Assembly (NCBI RefSeq): GCF_003957295.1
Contig: NZ_RQPJ01000001.1
Coordinates: 744,001-808,000, forward strand
Source: Arenibacter aquaticus
GTDB taxonomy: Bacteria; Bacteroidota; Bacteroidia; Flavobacteriales; Flavobacteriaceae
Length of the DNA stretch: 64,000 nucleotides
Direction: 5' to 3'
Shown: positions 54,927 through 64,000 of the stretch, piece after piece
Position numbering within the stretch: the stretch's first letter is position 1
How the letters are laid out: each line of letters begins with the position of its first letter
The notes under the pieces: generated by a model
What the model was told of the DNA's origin: nothing
What the model saw: only the letters and a program-made list of their open reading frames with translations
Databases searched by the model: none
Position numbers and translations under genes: made by a program

Positions 54927-57900
54927 ATGCGCGTATTTTTGGGTTTTATTCTCTTCTTCATAACCCAGGGTTCTTTTTCACAGGAAAAGCATAGTCTTTT
55001 ATGGGAAATTTCCGGAAATCATTTGAACAAGACATCCTATTTGTACGGGACCATGCACGTTAGCCAAAAGATAGCTTTCAGATTGGACGACGTATTCTAT
55101 GACGCCCTTTACCAAAGTGAAGTGGTAGCATTGGAATCGGACCCGGACAAATGGCTGGACGATTATGACAAAATTCAAAAACCCGGCATGGGCCTCAAGA
55201 CAGGTTTTATCACCAAGGGGTTTTACGTACACCCATTTTCCTTTAAAAACCCTTCCAAAGAAATACTGGCCGCCTATTTGTCCTTGGATGACCAATTGGT
55301 AAACAACATTCTTTACCGCACCAATAAAACCTCTCAAAACTTTGAGGAAGAGACCTATCTGGATATGTTTATATACCAGGCCGGGAAAAAATTCCACAAA
55401 CCCATTGTGGCCTTGGAAGACTTGGAAGAATCCACTGCCCTTGTTGGCAAGGCCAATATGAACGCCATGAAGCCCAAACCGGATGAATGGTTACAAAAAA
55501 AGATGCAATCCCAAGATGTAATGTCCCTACTACAGGACGCCTATAGGGAACGCAACATCAATTTGATAGACTCCTTGGACCAGGCCATGTATACCGATCA
55601 TTATTTAAAAAACATGCTCTATGCGCGGAACAGGAATATGGTTGCCAGACTAGACTCTCTAATAGGCATAAAAAAAGTCTTTGCCGGTATAGGCGCCGCC
55701 CACTTACCCGGAAAAAATGGGGTTATCGAATTATTGCGAAATAAGGGGTATACCGTTAAACCCTTAACCTCCAGGTATTCCTATAAGGGAAAAGCGCTAA
55801 AAGACTCCTTGGAAAGCAGGATCCTGATCAATCAATATGACCAGCGGACTCCAGACGACGAGCTTTTCAGCATAGCCCTGCCCAATAAGCTCTACCCCAT
55901 AGCAGAATACAAGAACACCACCTACGTTTCACCGGACCTTGCCAATGGGAGTTATGTGATGGTCAACAGGATCCCCACCTTTTCCTATTTAAAAAAGGAC
56001 CACACCTACACCTTGGACGACATAGACAAACTTTTGTTTGAGAATATTCCCGGTACCATCCTAGAAAAATCGAGATTGAAAAACTCCCGTTATCCCGGAA
56101 TGGACATTAGGAACCAATTAAAAAATGGGGATTTTCAACGCTATCAAATTTATATAACCCCTTTGGAGATCCTACTATTTAAAATGAGCGGAAAAGGGGA
56201 TTTTGTACCCCGGCACTCCGACACTATTTTTAATAGCATCAGTTTTAGGGAGCCAATAAAAAAACGAACGGTACTTTTTTCAAAATTCCGGGATTTTAAG
56301 GTCGAGATGCCGTCCAACTACAGTTTTACCAACCAAAAAAGGAAGGGAAATAGGTTGATCCAGGCGGTTGACCCTGAAACCTCATCCTACTATTTTCTCA
56401 AAAAGGCTACCCTTAATGATTTTAATTTTATAGAGCAAGATAGCTTTGAGTTAAAGCAAATCCAGCACAGAATCTACGAGGACCTCAAGTTAAAACCCGA
56501 GTACGGATCCATAGACGGCCATAGCCTAAAATCCTCCGCACAGTTTGGATCCAATGTCAACCAAAGACTTTACCTAAAGACTATAATAGATGCAAATAAT
56601 TACTACCTATTGGGAAGTGTTACCCAGGACAGCTCCCTGTCCGAAGAATATTTTGACTCCTTTACCCTGCAGCAACCTCAATATACCAATGAGTTTAAAA
56701 AAATTAGGGATACCGCCATGTTCTTCTCCACTATTAGCCCCATTAGTCCTCCAAAATTTGTAGAAAACAGCATCAACTATTACGAGCGTCACAAAAAACC
56801 TAAACCGTATAGCGCTTATACCAAGAAGTCGGTTTACCAGCACCATGATAACCAAGCCATTTTGGTCACGGTCAACAAGGCCCATGATTTCCTAATGTTT
56901 CCCAATATCGATTCGGTATGGGCACTTAGGAAAAAATTGTACTCCCAAAAAAACTTTCATATTAGCAGGGAGCAGATTCCACAATACAACAACAAGTACC
57001 ATGAAATTAATTTAACATTGACCGATACGGCCAGTACCAGGGGAATCCTTATAAAAAATATTGTGAAAGGCGGACTCTTGTACGAGGTCAAGGCAATTGT
57101 GGATACCTTAACACAGCCAAATAGGTTTGTTGCGGAGTTTTTCCAAAACTTCACTCCCTCGGATACCCTTATAGGTTCTTCCATACTAGCGGATAAGACA
57201 CCACAATTCTTTAAGGCCATTCGCCAAAACGATAGTATATTGCTAGATGGCTATCCCTTTGTGAAGTTTTATAAAAAACACGCAGATTCCTTAAAATACT
57301 ATATTGGGACCTACGCTTTTAAAGACAATCAAAGATACTTACGATCCTACCTCATAGAAAAATTGGCCCAACTAAAAGGAGTAGACCCTACAGCCTTCTT
57401 TGAAGCCTATTACACAAAGTCCTATAACAACTCCAAGGCCCAAACCAAAATATTACAGGCCATTGCCAAGAAGAAGGACGAGGCTTCCGCAGAATTGCTC
57501 CTACGCCTTATGCAAACCGACCTGCCCCTGGTTTCGAGCAAACAGGAAATAAACAATATATTTCAACCCTATCTGGACAGCCTGCCCCTTGCCAAAAAAT
57601 TATATCCCGAAATATTGGATTATAGTGCCATAGAGGAATACAAATCGCCCATCTTCTCCATGTTGGCAAAGCTAATGTCCCGTGGTCTGGTAAAGCCCAA
57701 GAGCTACAAAAAATATAAAAACCAAATACTGAACGACGCCAAGATTCAACTAAAAAGACAATTAAGTTTGGCCCAGGACCTGCTATCACAAAAAGAATCG
57801 CCAAGAACGAAAAACAACAATTACGATATCTTGGAAAACTATGCCATACTTCTTTATCCCTATATTGAAGAAGGTGAAGTGGCCGCATTTTTCAGAAGAC

Positions 57901-58460
57901 TCTCCTTGGTAGAAGACCCCAACATACAAATGTCCTATATTGCCTTACTTGCCAAACATCAAGGAAATCACGGAAGAGGAACAAACAACATACCAAAAGG
58001 TTTAATCTCTAAATTAAGCGAAGATCCCAGTACCCGCCTTACACTTTTCAACAAATTAAAAAAGAATGGTAGATTGCACATTTTTCCGGCCCAATACCGA
58101 AGTCAAAAATCCATAGCCGAAGCAATACTTTTCAAACAGCTAGAATTAAATAAAGAACAATACACAATAGAATTCGTCAATGACCAAAAAATGTACTATC
58201 CCAGTACAGATTACAAAGGATATATGTTCAAGGTAAAGGACAAGGACAGCTATGGAAACAATGGAAAAATGTACTTATTGGTATTTCGTAATTCAAGAAA
58301 TATTCAAACACGGCCATTCTATATAAACAAAGGATTTAATATAACGGACATTAGTACTGATGAGGAGATCATAAAATTAACTACCGAAGAGTATAATTTA
58401 AGGAACAGACCACGGGCCATTGTGAACGACCCTTCTTCCTATGCGGGTTTTATGCATTAA
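54927..58460 (+). CDS. Giant TraB/GumN family protein
   Basis: An exported protein of 1177 residues. The signal peptide ends GSFSQ (about 20), and a TraB/GumN domain occupies about 21-290, with SLLWEISGNHLNKTSYLYGT, MHVSQKIAFRL, VVALESDPDKW and VFAGIGAAHLPGKNGVIELL, the landmark pairs of that fold. The remaining 880 residues match nothing I recognise; they include beta-rich stretches and a helical part (about 790-1000) with repeat-like character (LAQLKGVDPTAFFEAYYTKS, then LRLMQTDLPLVSSKQE). TraB proteins are usually about 300-400 residues, so the C-terminal extension is the unusual part. Confidence 0.75.
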   Translation: MRVFLGFILFFITQGSFSQEKHSLLWEISGNHLNKTSYLYGTMHVSQKIAFRLDDVFYDALYQSEVVALESDPDKWLDDYDKIQKPGMGLKTGFITKGFYVHPFSFKNPSKEILAAYLSLDDQLVNNILYRTNKTSQNFEEETYLDMFIYQAGKKFHKPIVALEDLEESTALVGKANMNAMKPKPDEWLQKKMQSQDVMSLLQDAYRERNINLIDSLDQAMYTDHYLKNMLYARNRNMVARLDSLIGIKKVFAGIGAAHLPGKNGVIELLRNKGYTVKPLTSRYSYKGKALKDSLESRILINQYDQRTPDDELFSIALPNKLYPIAEYKNTTYVSPDLANGSYVMVNRIPTFSYLKKDHTYTLDDIDKLLFENIPGTILEKSRLKNSRYPGMDIRNQLKNGDFQRYQIYITPLEILLFKMSGKGDFVPRHSDTIFNSISFREPIKKRTVLFSKFRDFKVEMPSNYSFTNQKRKGNRLIQAVDPETSSYYFLKKATLNDFNFIEQDSFELKQIQHRIYEDLKLKPEYGSIDGHSLKSSAQFGSNVNQRLYLKTIIDANNYYLLGSVTQDSSLSEEYFDSFTLQQPQYTNEFKKIRDTAMFFSTISPISPPKFVENSINYYERHKKPKPYSAYTKKSVYQHHDNQAILVTVNKAHDFLMFPNIDSVWALRKKLYSQKNFHISREQIPQYNNKYHEINLTLTDTASTRGILIKNIVKGGLLYEVKAIVDTLTQPNRFVAEFFQNFTPSDTLIGSSILADKTPQFFKAIRQNDSILLDGYPFVKFYKKHADSLKYYIGTYAFKDNQRYLRSYLIEKLAQLKGVDPTAFFEAYYTKSYNNSKAQTKILQAIAKKKDEASAELLLRLMQTDLPLVSSKQEINNIFQPYLDSLPLAKKLYPEILDYSAIEEYKSPIFSMLAKLMSRGLVKPKSYKKYKNQILNDAKIQLKRQLSLAQDLLSQKESPRTKNNNYDILENYAILLYPYIEEGEVAAFFRRLSLVEDPNIQMSYIALLAKHQGNHGRGTNNIPKGLISKLSEDPSTRLTLFNKLKKNGRLHIFPAQYRSQKSIAEAILFKQLELNKEQYTIEFVNDQKMYYPSTDYKGYMFKVKDKDSYGNNGKMYLLVFRNSRNIQTRPFYINKGFNITDISTDEEIIKLTTEEYNLRNRPRAIVNDPSSYAGFMH

Positions 58461-58639
58461 GAAGAACAACTCAGTTGCAACCCAAAGACTGTGATCACAA
58501 TCATTGAACAAATTAAGAATATATGCGTGTTACAGATCCTTGAACATTTTTAATACCAAATAGTATAAATAAACTTATATATATTTATATTTTAGATATT
58601 TATAAAAAAAATTTAAACCAACACTTTAAACAGATCGTC

Positions 58640-59482
58640 ATGAAACAATGGTCGTTACTTTTAATTATTGTCTTTATTCTACAATTGGGATTTGCCCAAA
58701 ATATAATTTGCCCCATTCAGGACCGGGAGGCATTTTCTGCCAGAATGGAAGCCATCTCCCCATTGGAAGGAGCCGCAATAGGTGATAATATGGTGGCCAT
58801 AGGTAAGATGTTTATGGGCACCCCCTATGTGGCCAAAACCTTGGAAATAGGCGCAACAGAATCCCTGGTAATTAATCTGCGCCAATTGGATTGCACCACC
58901 TTTGTGGAGAACGTCCTGGCCTTTAACCTAATGCTACTGCAGCATAAAACCGATTTTGAATCCTTCACCCATTTTATGGAAACCATACGGTATAAAAATG
59001 GAAAATTGGATGGGTATGCCTCCCGCTTACATTATTTTTCCGAATGGATCGCCAACAATGAAAAAAAGGGGCTCATAAGAAATATCACCTCAGAAATAGG
59101 CGGTGTGGAGACCAACAAAGAAATCAATTTTATGAGCACACATAGGGACCTTTATCCCTTTCTTAAAAATGAGGACAACTTTAGAAAAATTCAAGCCTCG
59201 GAAAAATTTCTAAACCATAAATCGCTCTGTATTTTGCCACAGGACCAGATCGAGGCCAATGAACATTTGATTCGGTCTGGCGACATTATTGCACTGACCA
59301 CCTCTATTAACGGGCTAGACATAACACACACTGGAATAGCAAGCAGGGAGGCAGATGGTAGAATTCATTTATTGCATGCTTCCACAGGGTCTATGGAAGT
59401 GGAAGTCTCACAATTGCCATTATCCGATTACCTAAAGGGCATTAAAAGCAATACGGGAATTATGGTTGCACGCCCCTTATAA
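58640..59482 (+). CDS. DUF1460 domain protein (probable N-acetylmuramoyl-L-alanine amidase-like)
   Basis: A 280-residue secreted protein with a signal peptide ending QLGFAQ (about 20). The NlpC/P60-like catalytic region is QLDCTTFVENVLAFNLML (Cys about 92), with the probable catalytic His in GLDITHTGIASREADGRIHL (about 235). DUF1460 proteins include peptidoglycan amidases of Bacteroidota. It follows the TraB gene after 179 bases with no clear terminator between, so transcription may be separate. Confidence 0.85.
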   Translation: MKQWSLLLIIVFILQLGFAQNIICPIQDREAFSARMEAISPLEGAAIGDNMVAIGKMFMGTPYVAKTLEIGATESLVINLRQLDCTTFVENVLAFNLMLLQHKTDFESFTHFMETIRYKNGKLDGYASRLHYFSEWIANNEKKGLIRNITSEIGGVETNKEINFMSTHRDLYPFLKNEDNFRKIQASEKFLNHKSLCILPQDQIEANEHLIRSGDIIALTTSINGLDITHTGIASREADGRIHLLHASTGSMEVEVSQLPLSDYLKGIKSNTGIMVARPL

Positions 59483-59505
59483 TCATGACATATAGTGCCC
59501 TACCC

Positions 59506-60786
59506 CTATTGATCTTTATACTGAAATACATTAAAGGGCTTCGCTGCCCCCTTAATCTTTAGTACTACAATACCATGCCCTGGAACCTCCCTAGTAATGT
59601 TTTCGGTAGTAGCAGTACCGTAATCCTTTTTTTTCCAAATATCCCTAAGGGTGTAACCTGCTGAGGAATTGATCCCTATACTGGAAAGATCAAAGGAAAT
59701 AACCGAAGGCTGTTCCGATCTGTTTAGCAGCCCCACTACCACTTCACCACTCATAGTAGACACCATAGGTCTGGCCCATACCTCCAGGTCGCCCTTGTCC
59801 GTAATTCGCCTGGCCTGATAGACAAAAGGACTTTGGTTAATGGCTATCATCTCCCTGTTGGAAACAATTTGATAGGTTTCCTGAGACATATTTGTTAAAT
59901 CATTCCCTAACAAAAGAGGCGATTGCATTAGACACCACATTGAAAAATGGGTTCTATCCTCTTCTTCCGTCATACCCCTTCCAACTTGCAACATATCCAT
60001 ATCGTTGTAATGACCCAGGGAGCTATACTTCCAAAGATCCGCATTCAAATCTACAATATGCAGTATAGACTCAAATTTGTTTGATATATCACCGGAAATT
60101 CTCCAGGAATCAGCTACTTGTGTCACCCATTTTCCCGGAAACTTCCATCTACATACGTTATACACCACATTGGGATTGATACTCTTAATCATCCTTCCTA
60201 TTTCAGTATACCGTGTCTCCTCGTCCAATCCCAACCATTCCCCTCCGCACCAATCTACTTTTATAAAGTCATATTTCCACTCTTTAAGGTAAAGGGTCAA
60301 ATCCATTTGGTCATGGCCATAAAGCCCCATTCCAGAACCTATGGTATCCTTATCCCAAAAGGAAGCACAGGTATTGATTCCGGCATCGGAATAAATTCCC
60401 GCCTTTAAACCCTTGGAATGAATATAGTCCGCCAAGGATTTCATACCTGATGGAAACCGCCGCTTATGAACCTTTAAACGCCCAATACTATCCCTTCCCC
60501 CATAAAATCCGTCATCAATATTAATAAAGGAATAACCAACATCCTTTAAGCCCGTTGCCACCATAGCGTCGGCTTGGGATTTAATTATTTCTTCATTGAT
60601 ATTCACCCTATAATTGTTCCAACTCGCCCATCCCATAATGGGAGCCTCCTGCCTATTCTGCACACTTTCCAGCGCAATATTTTCCAGAGATGGATTTTTG
60701 GAGGCCGAATCTTCCTTTACATTACAACACAACATTAATAGGCCCAGTAGTGATGTCACGGTGTTTTTAAATAGTCTAATTTTCAT
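59506..60786 (-). CDS. Glycoside hydrolase family 27 alpha-galactosidase-like lipoprotein
   Basis: A 426-residue lipoprotein with lipobox LLMLCCN (Cys at about 20). The GH27 barrel starts PIMGWASWNNYRVNINEEI (about 49); the nucleophile Asp is in YDFIKVDWCGGEW and the acid/base Asp in DSWRISGDI. YSDAGINTCASFWDKD contains the usual Asp-Ala-Gly and Cys. The ATG at 60786 is preferred; the 29-codon extension lies within the preceding gene. It overlaps the SGNH gene by 11 bases, so the two are coupled. Likely acts on terminal alpha-galactose or beta-L-arabinopyranose units. Confidence 0.9.
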   Translation of the reverse strand: MKIRLFKNTVTSLLGLLMLCCNVKEDSASKNPSLENIALESVQNRQEAPIMGWASWNNYRVNINEEIIKSQADAMVATGLKDVGYSFINIDDGFYGGRDSIGRLKVHKRRFPSGMKSLADYIHSKGLKAGIYSDAGINTCASFWDKDTIGSGMGLYGHDQMDLTLYLKEWKYDFIKVDWCGGEWLGLDEETRYTEIGRMIKSINPNVVYNVCRWKFPGKWVTQVADSWRISGDISNKFESILHIVDLNADLWKYSSLGHYNDMDMLQVGRGMTEEEDRTHFSMWCLMQSPLLLGNDLTNMSQETYQIVSNREMIAINQSPFVYQARRITDKGDLEVWARPMVSTMSGEVVVGLLNRSEQPSVISFDLSSIGINSSAGYTLRDIWKKKDYGTATTENITREVPGHGIVVLKIKGAAKPFNVFQYKDQ

Positions 60787-62557
60787 TATTCTTGAGTATT
60801 GATTGTAATTTTTTGCCCACTTTTCGGTAACCTTTTGCATTGGGGTGCAAACCATCCGAAAACAAACTGGCATCTATTTTCTTATCCTTGCCCAATAACA
60901 CGCCACCGATATCTGCATAATCCACATTTTTAGAGGTCGCCAGTGTAGCCATTCTCCTATTTAAATTACGCATACGATCCTCCTTATCTACCCTTGGAAA
61001 CAAACCCAATAATAACAACCTTGCCTTAGGCTGTCTTACTTTCACGGCATTGATCACCATTTCCAATCCACTGAGAATCTCTTCATCCGTATTTAAATGT
61101 TCGTTGTTGGTGCCAATCATCAGCACTATTTGCTCCGCGTCAAAGCCATCCAGTTCATCGTGATATATTCTCCAGAGTACGTTTTCCACTCTATCCCAAC
61201 CAAAACCAAAATTACGAACCTGAAGCCCTTCCAAATTCTTCTTCCAAGAATCGGCCCCATTACGCAAGGGGGCTTCAGGTGATCCTCCCCAATAATGGGT
61301 TATACTATTTCCGAAAAAACAGATGCGAGGGGCTTTTTCCCGATTCATTTTCAACAATTCCTGATGACGTTTTTCCCAGTGGTACAATCCCGGCTCCCTA
61401 GCTTGGGTTACCGGTATGGTTGTGGATGTAGTCCCAATAGGCTCATTTATTACATGCCGAATCTTTTTTTCATAGGCGACCGCATATTCCATCATTCCCA
61501 AATCCGTAGGGTGGGTGCCATCTACAAAACTCTCCATGGACAGATTCAGCTCTTCCTTGGTCAACAAATGAACACCCCTTACTCCACCGGCCCGTAATTG
61601 AGCAAAGGCCTCCTTGGCTATTCTATTAAGATCTGTATAGGTTTTATGACGCTGCGCATCCACAGTGGCATCCGAATATCCATCATGTTCTACGACTAAA
61701 ATGGGGGTAGTGGGACGCTTTGTTCTTATTTGTTTCACAGCAGACATAATAAGCTGTCGCACGTCGTTCAACGAACGATCTTTGGTGGCCCCCAGGTTAG
61801 GCAAACAATCCAGCACATATACTTTGGCGTCTATCTGGGCAATATACGCTATCAGTTCTTTCTCCAATCGCCCATTTCCACTAAAAGCCAAATTAACAAG
61901 TGGCCTATCCAATTTACGGCCCAGAATAGAGGTCCATGCCATACCAGGACGGGAGGCACAGGCACCCTGGGCTATAGAAGTCCCATATACCACTATGGGT
62001 TTTTCCTGCCTTAAAGGCAGTGGATCCAACACAGCATCTTTAGGCACTCCAATTTGCAACCATTCCACTTCGTTATACAACGGCAGATACAATTGAAACT
62101 CCCTGCCCATTTCATGAAACTTATCCTTTGGGTCGATATTGGCATAATGATATTGTATGGTATCGGAAAAGGAATACTTCCCCCTATGCCACAACCAACT
62201 CCCCTCACTTGTCTTTGCATAGAGATCCAACCCGCTAACCCCAGTTGCCGGCATATGGGGCATAGCATGCCTGCCTTTCACTTTATACCGTACCTTAATA
62301 ATTTGGGCATCCGTACTAAACCTTATAGAAAGTCCAGCCGAATGTTTGGACAGATTCCAAACGGCAGGGCGCACCACTTCTTTGGCATGCTCTGGCAACC
62401 TATGATAAAAAGAAGATACCTGACCTGGCCACGCCTGCCCCTCTACTACCATTTCGTCCGTGTTTGCCGGGTTCCACCAAATCATTTCTGTACCCTCTTG
62501 GGCATAATTCAACTGAAAAACCAGTATCAAAATACCCATAAACCAATTTGTTCCCAT
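60776..62557 (-). CDS. Two-domain SGNH/GDSL esterase
   Basis: A 593-residue exported esterase with a signal peptide (ending LNYAQ, about 20). An N-terminal GxDLY-type domain (TGVSGLDLYAK, about 101) precedes a first SGNH hydrolase domain with VVYGTSIAQGACASRPGMAW (nucleophile Ser about 193) and GTHPTDLGMMEYA (Asp/His about 355). A second GDSL domain begins ICFFGNSITHYWGGSPE (Ser about 422), with IGTNNEH and SDGLHPNAKGY (about 567). Carbohydrate deacetylation is the usual role. It is upstream of and overlaps the GH27 gene. Confidence 0.9.
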   Translation of the reverse strand: MGTNWFMGILILVFQLNYAQEGTEMIWWNPANTDEMVVEGQAWPGQVSSFYHRLPEHAKEVVRPAVWNLSKHSAGLSIRFSTDAQIIKVRYKVKGRHAMPHMPATGVSGLDLYAKTSEGSWLWHRGKYSFSDTIQYHYANIDPKDKFHEMGREFQLYLPLYNEVEWLQIGVPKDAVLDPLPLRQEKPIVVYGTSIAQGACASRPGMAWTSILGRKLDRPLVNLAFSGNGRLEKELIAYIAQIDAKVYVLDCLPNLGATKDRSLNDVRQLIMSAVKQIRTKRPTTPILVVEHDGYSDATVDAQRHKTYTDLNRIAKEAFAQLRAGGVRGVHLLTKEELNLSMESFVDGTHPTDLGMMEYAVAYEKKIRHVINEPIGTTSTTIPVTQAREPGLYHWEKRHQELLKMNREKAPRICFFGNSITHYWGGSPEAPLRNGADSWKKNLEGLQVRNFGFGWDRVENVLWRIYHDELDGFDAEQIVLMIGTNNEHLNTDEEILSGLEMVINAVKVRQPKARLLLLGLFPRVDKEDRMRNLNRRMATLATSKNVDYADIGGVLLGKDKKIDASLFSDGLHPNAKGYRKVGKKLQSILKNNEN

Positions 62558-62568
62558 ATCCTACTATT

Positions 62569-63093
62569 TTATTTTCTAATCCTAATTGGCACCCAAACCT
62601 CTTCTTCGGAATTAGGGTCGTTGCGCCTATACCTTTCCCCCATAACCTCAAAATGCTCCCTATTATCCAGCTCATATCTTGATTTAGGCAACCAATTCCC
62701 AAAAATAAACTGAGCAGTTTGTGAAAAGGAATTTGGTAAGCCTTTGTGTACAAATACTGCATACATACCTCCTAGCAAGGTATAGGCTTCCATACCATGC
62801 GGAACCTCAGCAGCATCCTTCACCTCAACAGCTGCCCACTTTACAAATTCCGTTTCCGCATTAAATTGGGAAAAGCTCGGCCGCCCTTCATAGATCTGCA
62901 TGCAGATCAAATTAGTTGAAATGGGAGATAGTACTTCCTTTCTTCTCGACATAAATGCTCCCCAAAGTTCCCCAGTACGGTCTTGTGACAAGGACATTGG
63001 CAGATATATACCCACCAATTTCTTTTCAGCAACCACTTCTATACGCGGTTCCCTACCAACATTCCCTTTTTGGGTACCTTGCTGTCTCATCAT
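62569..63093 (-). CDS. GyrI-like / AraC effector-binding domain protein
   Basis: A 174-residue soluble protein. The pattern RIEVVAEKKLVGIYLPMSLS at the N-terminus, the central FVKWAAVEVKDAAEVPHGME and the C-terminal EEVWVPIRIRK are typical of GyrI-like small-molecule-binding domains. These either stand alone or sit behind AraC DNA-binding domains; no DNA-binding part is present here. TTG at 63117 gives a longer frame, but ATG at 63093 fits better. It lies 11 bases upstream of the SGNH gene and may be in the same operon. Confidence 0.72.
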   Translation of the reverse strand: MMRQQGTQKGNVGREPRIEVVAEKKLVGIYLPMSLSQDRTGELWGAFMSRRKEVLSPISTNLICMQIYEGRPSFSQFNAETEFVKWAAVEVKDAAEVPHGMEAYTLLGGMYAVFVHKGLPNSFSQTAQFIFGNWLPKSRYELDNREHFEVMGERYRRNDPNSEEEVWVPIRIRK

Positions 63094-63117
63094 TGCCTTG
63101 TTTTTATTGCGGTACAA

Positions 63118-63605
63118 AAATTAATTTTGACAGGCTAAATATAAAGGGATTATTACAAACTATTCACAATAACATGGGCCATTCCAACACTACAACCCTC
63201 AAAATCCCGATTGGGATCCAAAGCCCTTTCCCATTTAAAGAAAACAGAAGAAATACAATAATAACCGACCCGTTTCCATATACTACACCCGCCTCTTAGG
63301 CCAGGATATTCCATATACGAAAGTACCTAGCAAGCGCCCTGCCCAACATAACCACTATATGGTATTAAATAGCCTATTTGGACTTACCGTTAGCCGAATC
63401 ACAACAAACCAACTGGTCTGTTGTGGCGGATTAGCCAGTGCAAAATTAAGACTTCCCTGCATTTGGTCGACCTTAGTTGCCGTAGCTCCCATTTTAAAAG
63501 GTTTTTGAAATAGGCCCAAATACAAAGAACCAACCGATTGGTTGGTTCTTTGTATTTGGGCCTGCTGCACCACAACATATAATTCCCCGAACAAACAGGT
63601 CTCCT
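63118..63605. other. 488-bp intergenic region
   Basis: Between the GyrI-like and FKBP genes, both on the reverse strand. Apart from the hairpin at 63512-63563 I see nothing; a 79-codon ORF (63355-63594) runs through the hairpin and is rejected. Confidence 0.35.
63512..63563. repeat. 24-bp perfect hairpin after the FKBP gene
   Basis: AGGCCCAAATACAAAGAACC continues into CAACC and the whole arm (63512-63535) pairs perfectly with 63540-63563 around a four-base loop. The stem lies 43 bases downstream of the FKBP stop and lacks a run of T on either side, so it may be a terminator, RNA stabiliser or transcript-processing site. Confidence 0.7.
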
Positions 63606-64000
63606 TTAATTCACGGAAATTAGGGATACTTCAAATATAAGCACCGATCCTCCTGGTATACCATTGTAGTCCCAGCTTCCGTATCCCAAATGGGAAGGCA
63701 CCAATAGTATTCCATTACCGCCCTCCTTAAAATACGTTATTCCTTCAGTCCAGCCTTTTATAACTTGATTAAGTCCAAAGGTAATTCCTTCCGAATCACT
63801 TTGATCAAATACAGATCCATTAAGGAAATATCCTTTATAGGCCACGGTAACATTGGAAGTGGCTTCTGCCTGAGCCCCTGTTCCTTCCTCTTCAATTACA
63901 TAGTAAAGACCGGAATCACTACGTAGGGCCTCTAAATTGTTCTCTGCTACATAGGCCTGTATATCTGCTTCATTTTTGGCCGTATAATCTATATTCTCCT
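63606..64000 (-). CDS. FKBP-type peptidyl-prolyl cis-trans isomerase, partial
   Basis: The reading frame stays open to the right edge, so the N-terminus is outside the window; 131 C-terminal residues are visible. They contain GLYYVIEEEGTGAQAEATSN, VTVAYKGYFLNGSVFDQSD, GLNQVIKGWTEGITYFKEGG and VPSHLGYGSWDYNGIPGGSV, the FKBP core with its VIxGW and YG motifs, and end FEVSLISVN. It catalyses prolyl isomerisation; a signal peptide or lipobox, common in these Bacteroidota proteins, cannot be checked here. Confidence 0.92.
   Translation of the reverse strand, partial: ENIDYTAKNEADIQAYVAENNLEALRSDSGLYYVIEEEGTGAQAEATSNVTVAYKGYFLNGSVFDQSDSEGITFGLNQVIKGWTEGITYFKEGGNGILLVPSHLGYGSWDYNGIPGGSVLIFEVSLISVN

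Noticed and set aside
63355-63594. 79-codon ORF on the minus strand
   Set aside because: The long perfect hairpin at 63512-63563 lies inside it, so coding is unlikely.
1-64000. CRISPR arrays, tRNA or rRNA genes, prophage or transposon
   Set aside because: No spaced direct repeats, cloverleaf-like sequence, rRNA core sequence, integrase or transposase was recognised on either strand; absence of evidence by reading only.

Overview
The window looks like chromosomal DNA of a Bacteroidota, most likely a marine Flavobacteriaceae member; genus not determined. Grounds: a periplasmic-propeller hybrid sensor/AraC regulator (HTCS), a LytTR/LytS pair with TPR repeats, DUF1080 lipoproteins, DUF3078 and DUF3109 proteins, class Ia NrdAB, bacilliredoxin, and several exact copies of the Bacteroidota -7 promoter element TAnnTTTG just upstream of starts. 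Shine-Dalgarno sequences are mostly absent. I see no rRNA, tRNA, CRISPR array, transposase or prophage; the stretch reads as stable, vertically inherited chromosome.

Layout. 0.1-8.4 kb: dxs and a DUF3078 outer-membrane-type protein, dgt (reverse), then a phosphate-uptake pair (phosphate-selective-type porin and a PiT transporter fused to a PhoU-like domain). The leader upstream of the porin is rich in signals: 11-bp tandem repeats resembling Pho boxes, a hairpin and a 15-bp inverted repeat. 8.9-11.0 kb: nadD, gmk and yicC (reverse). 11.1-22.8 kb: a carbohydrate block of three transcription units holding two DUF1080 (3-keto-disaccharide hydrolase family) lipoproteins, three xylose-isomerase-like TIM barrels placed in different compartments, a Gfo/Idh/MocA oxidoreductase, an NHS-type permease, and a GMC dehydrogenase with its gluconate-2-dehydrogenase-subunit-3-like small subunit. 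Together they fit a pathway in which glycosides are oxidised at C3 and then cleaved. This is the most interesting system in the window.

22.8-35.8 kb: nrdB-nrdA flanked by very small membrane-peptide ORFs, an orphan HTCS without SusC/SusD neighbours, a small exported protein too short for usual gene calling, and the LytTR regulator/TPR-LytS kinase pair. 35.2-47.8 kb: mostly housekeeping (DUF3109, MarC, CtpA-type protease, dCMP deaminase, HupE, TerB-DnaJ, bacilliredoxin, PlsC, HD hydrolase, DsbA/FrnE, radical SAM, two unrecognised exported proteins, enoyl-CoA hydratase). 47.8-53.4 kb: an orphan histidine kinase, then HemJ-type protein, TspO-like protein, MATE exporter and ferrochelatase, a plausible tetrapyrrole neighbourhood. 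53.7-59.5 kb: MscS channel, a giant TraB/GumN protein and a DUF1460 amidase-like protein. 59.5-64 kb: a GH27 alpha-galactosidase-like lipoprotein overlapping a double-SGNH esterase, a GyrI-like protein, and an FKBP prolyl isomerase cut by the right edge.

All assignments are by reading motifs and family resemblance; no database search was run.
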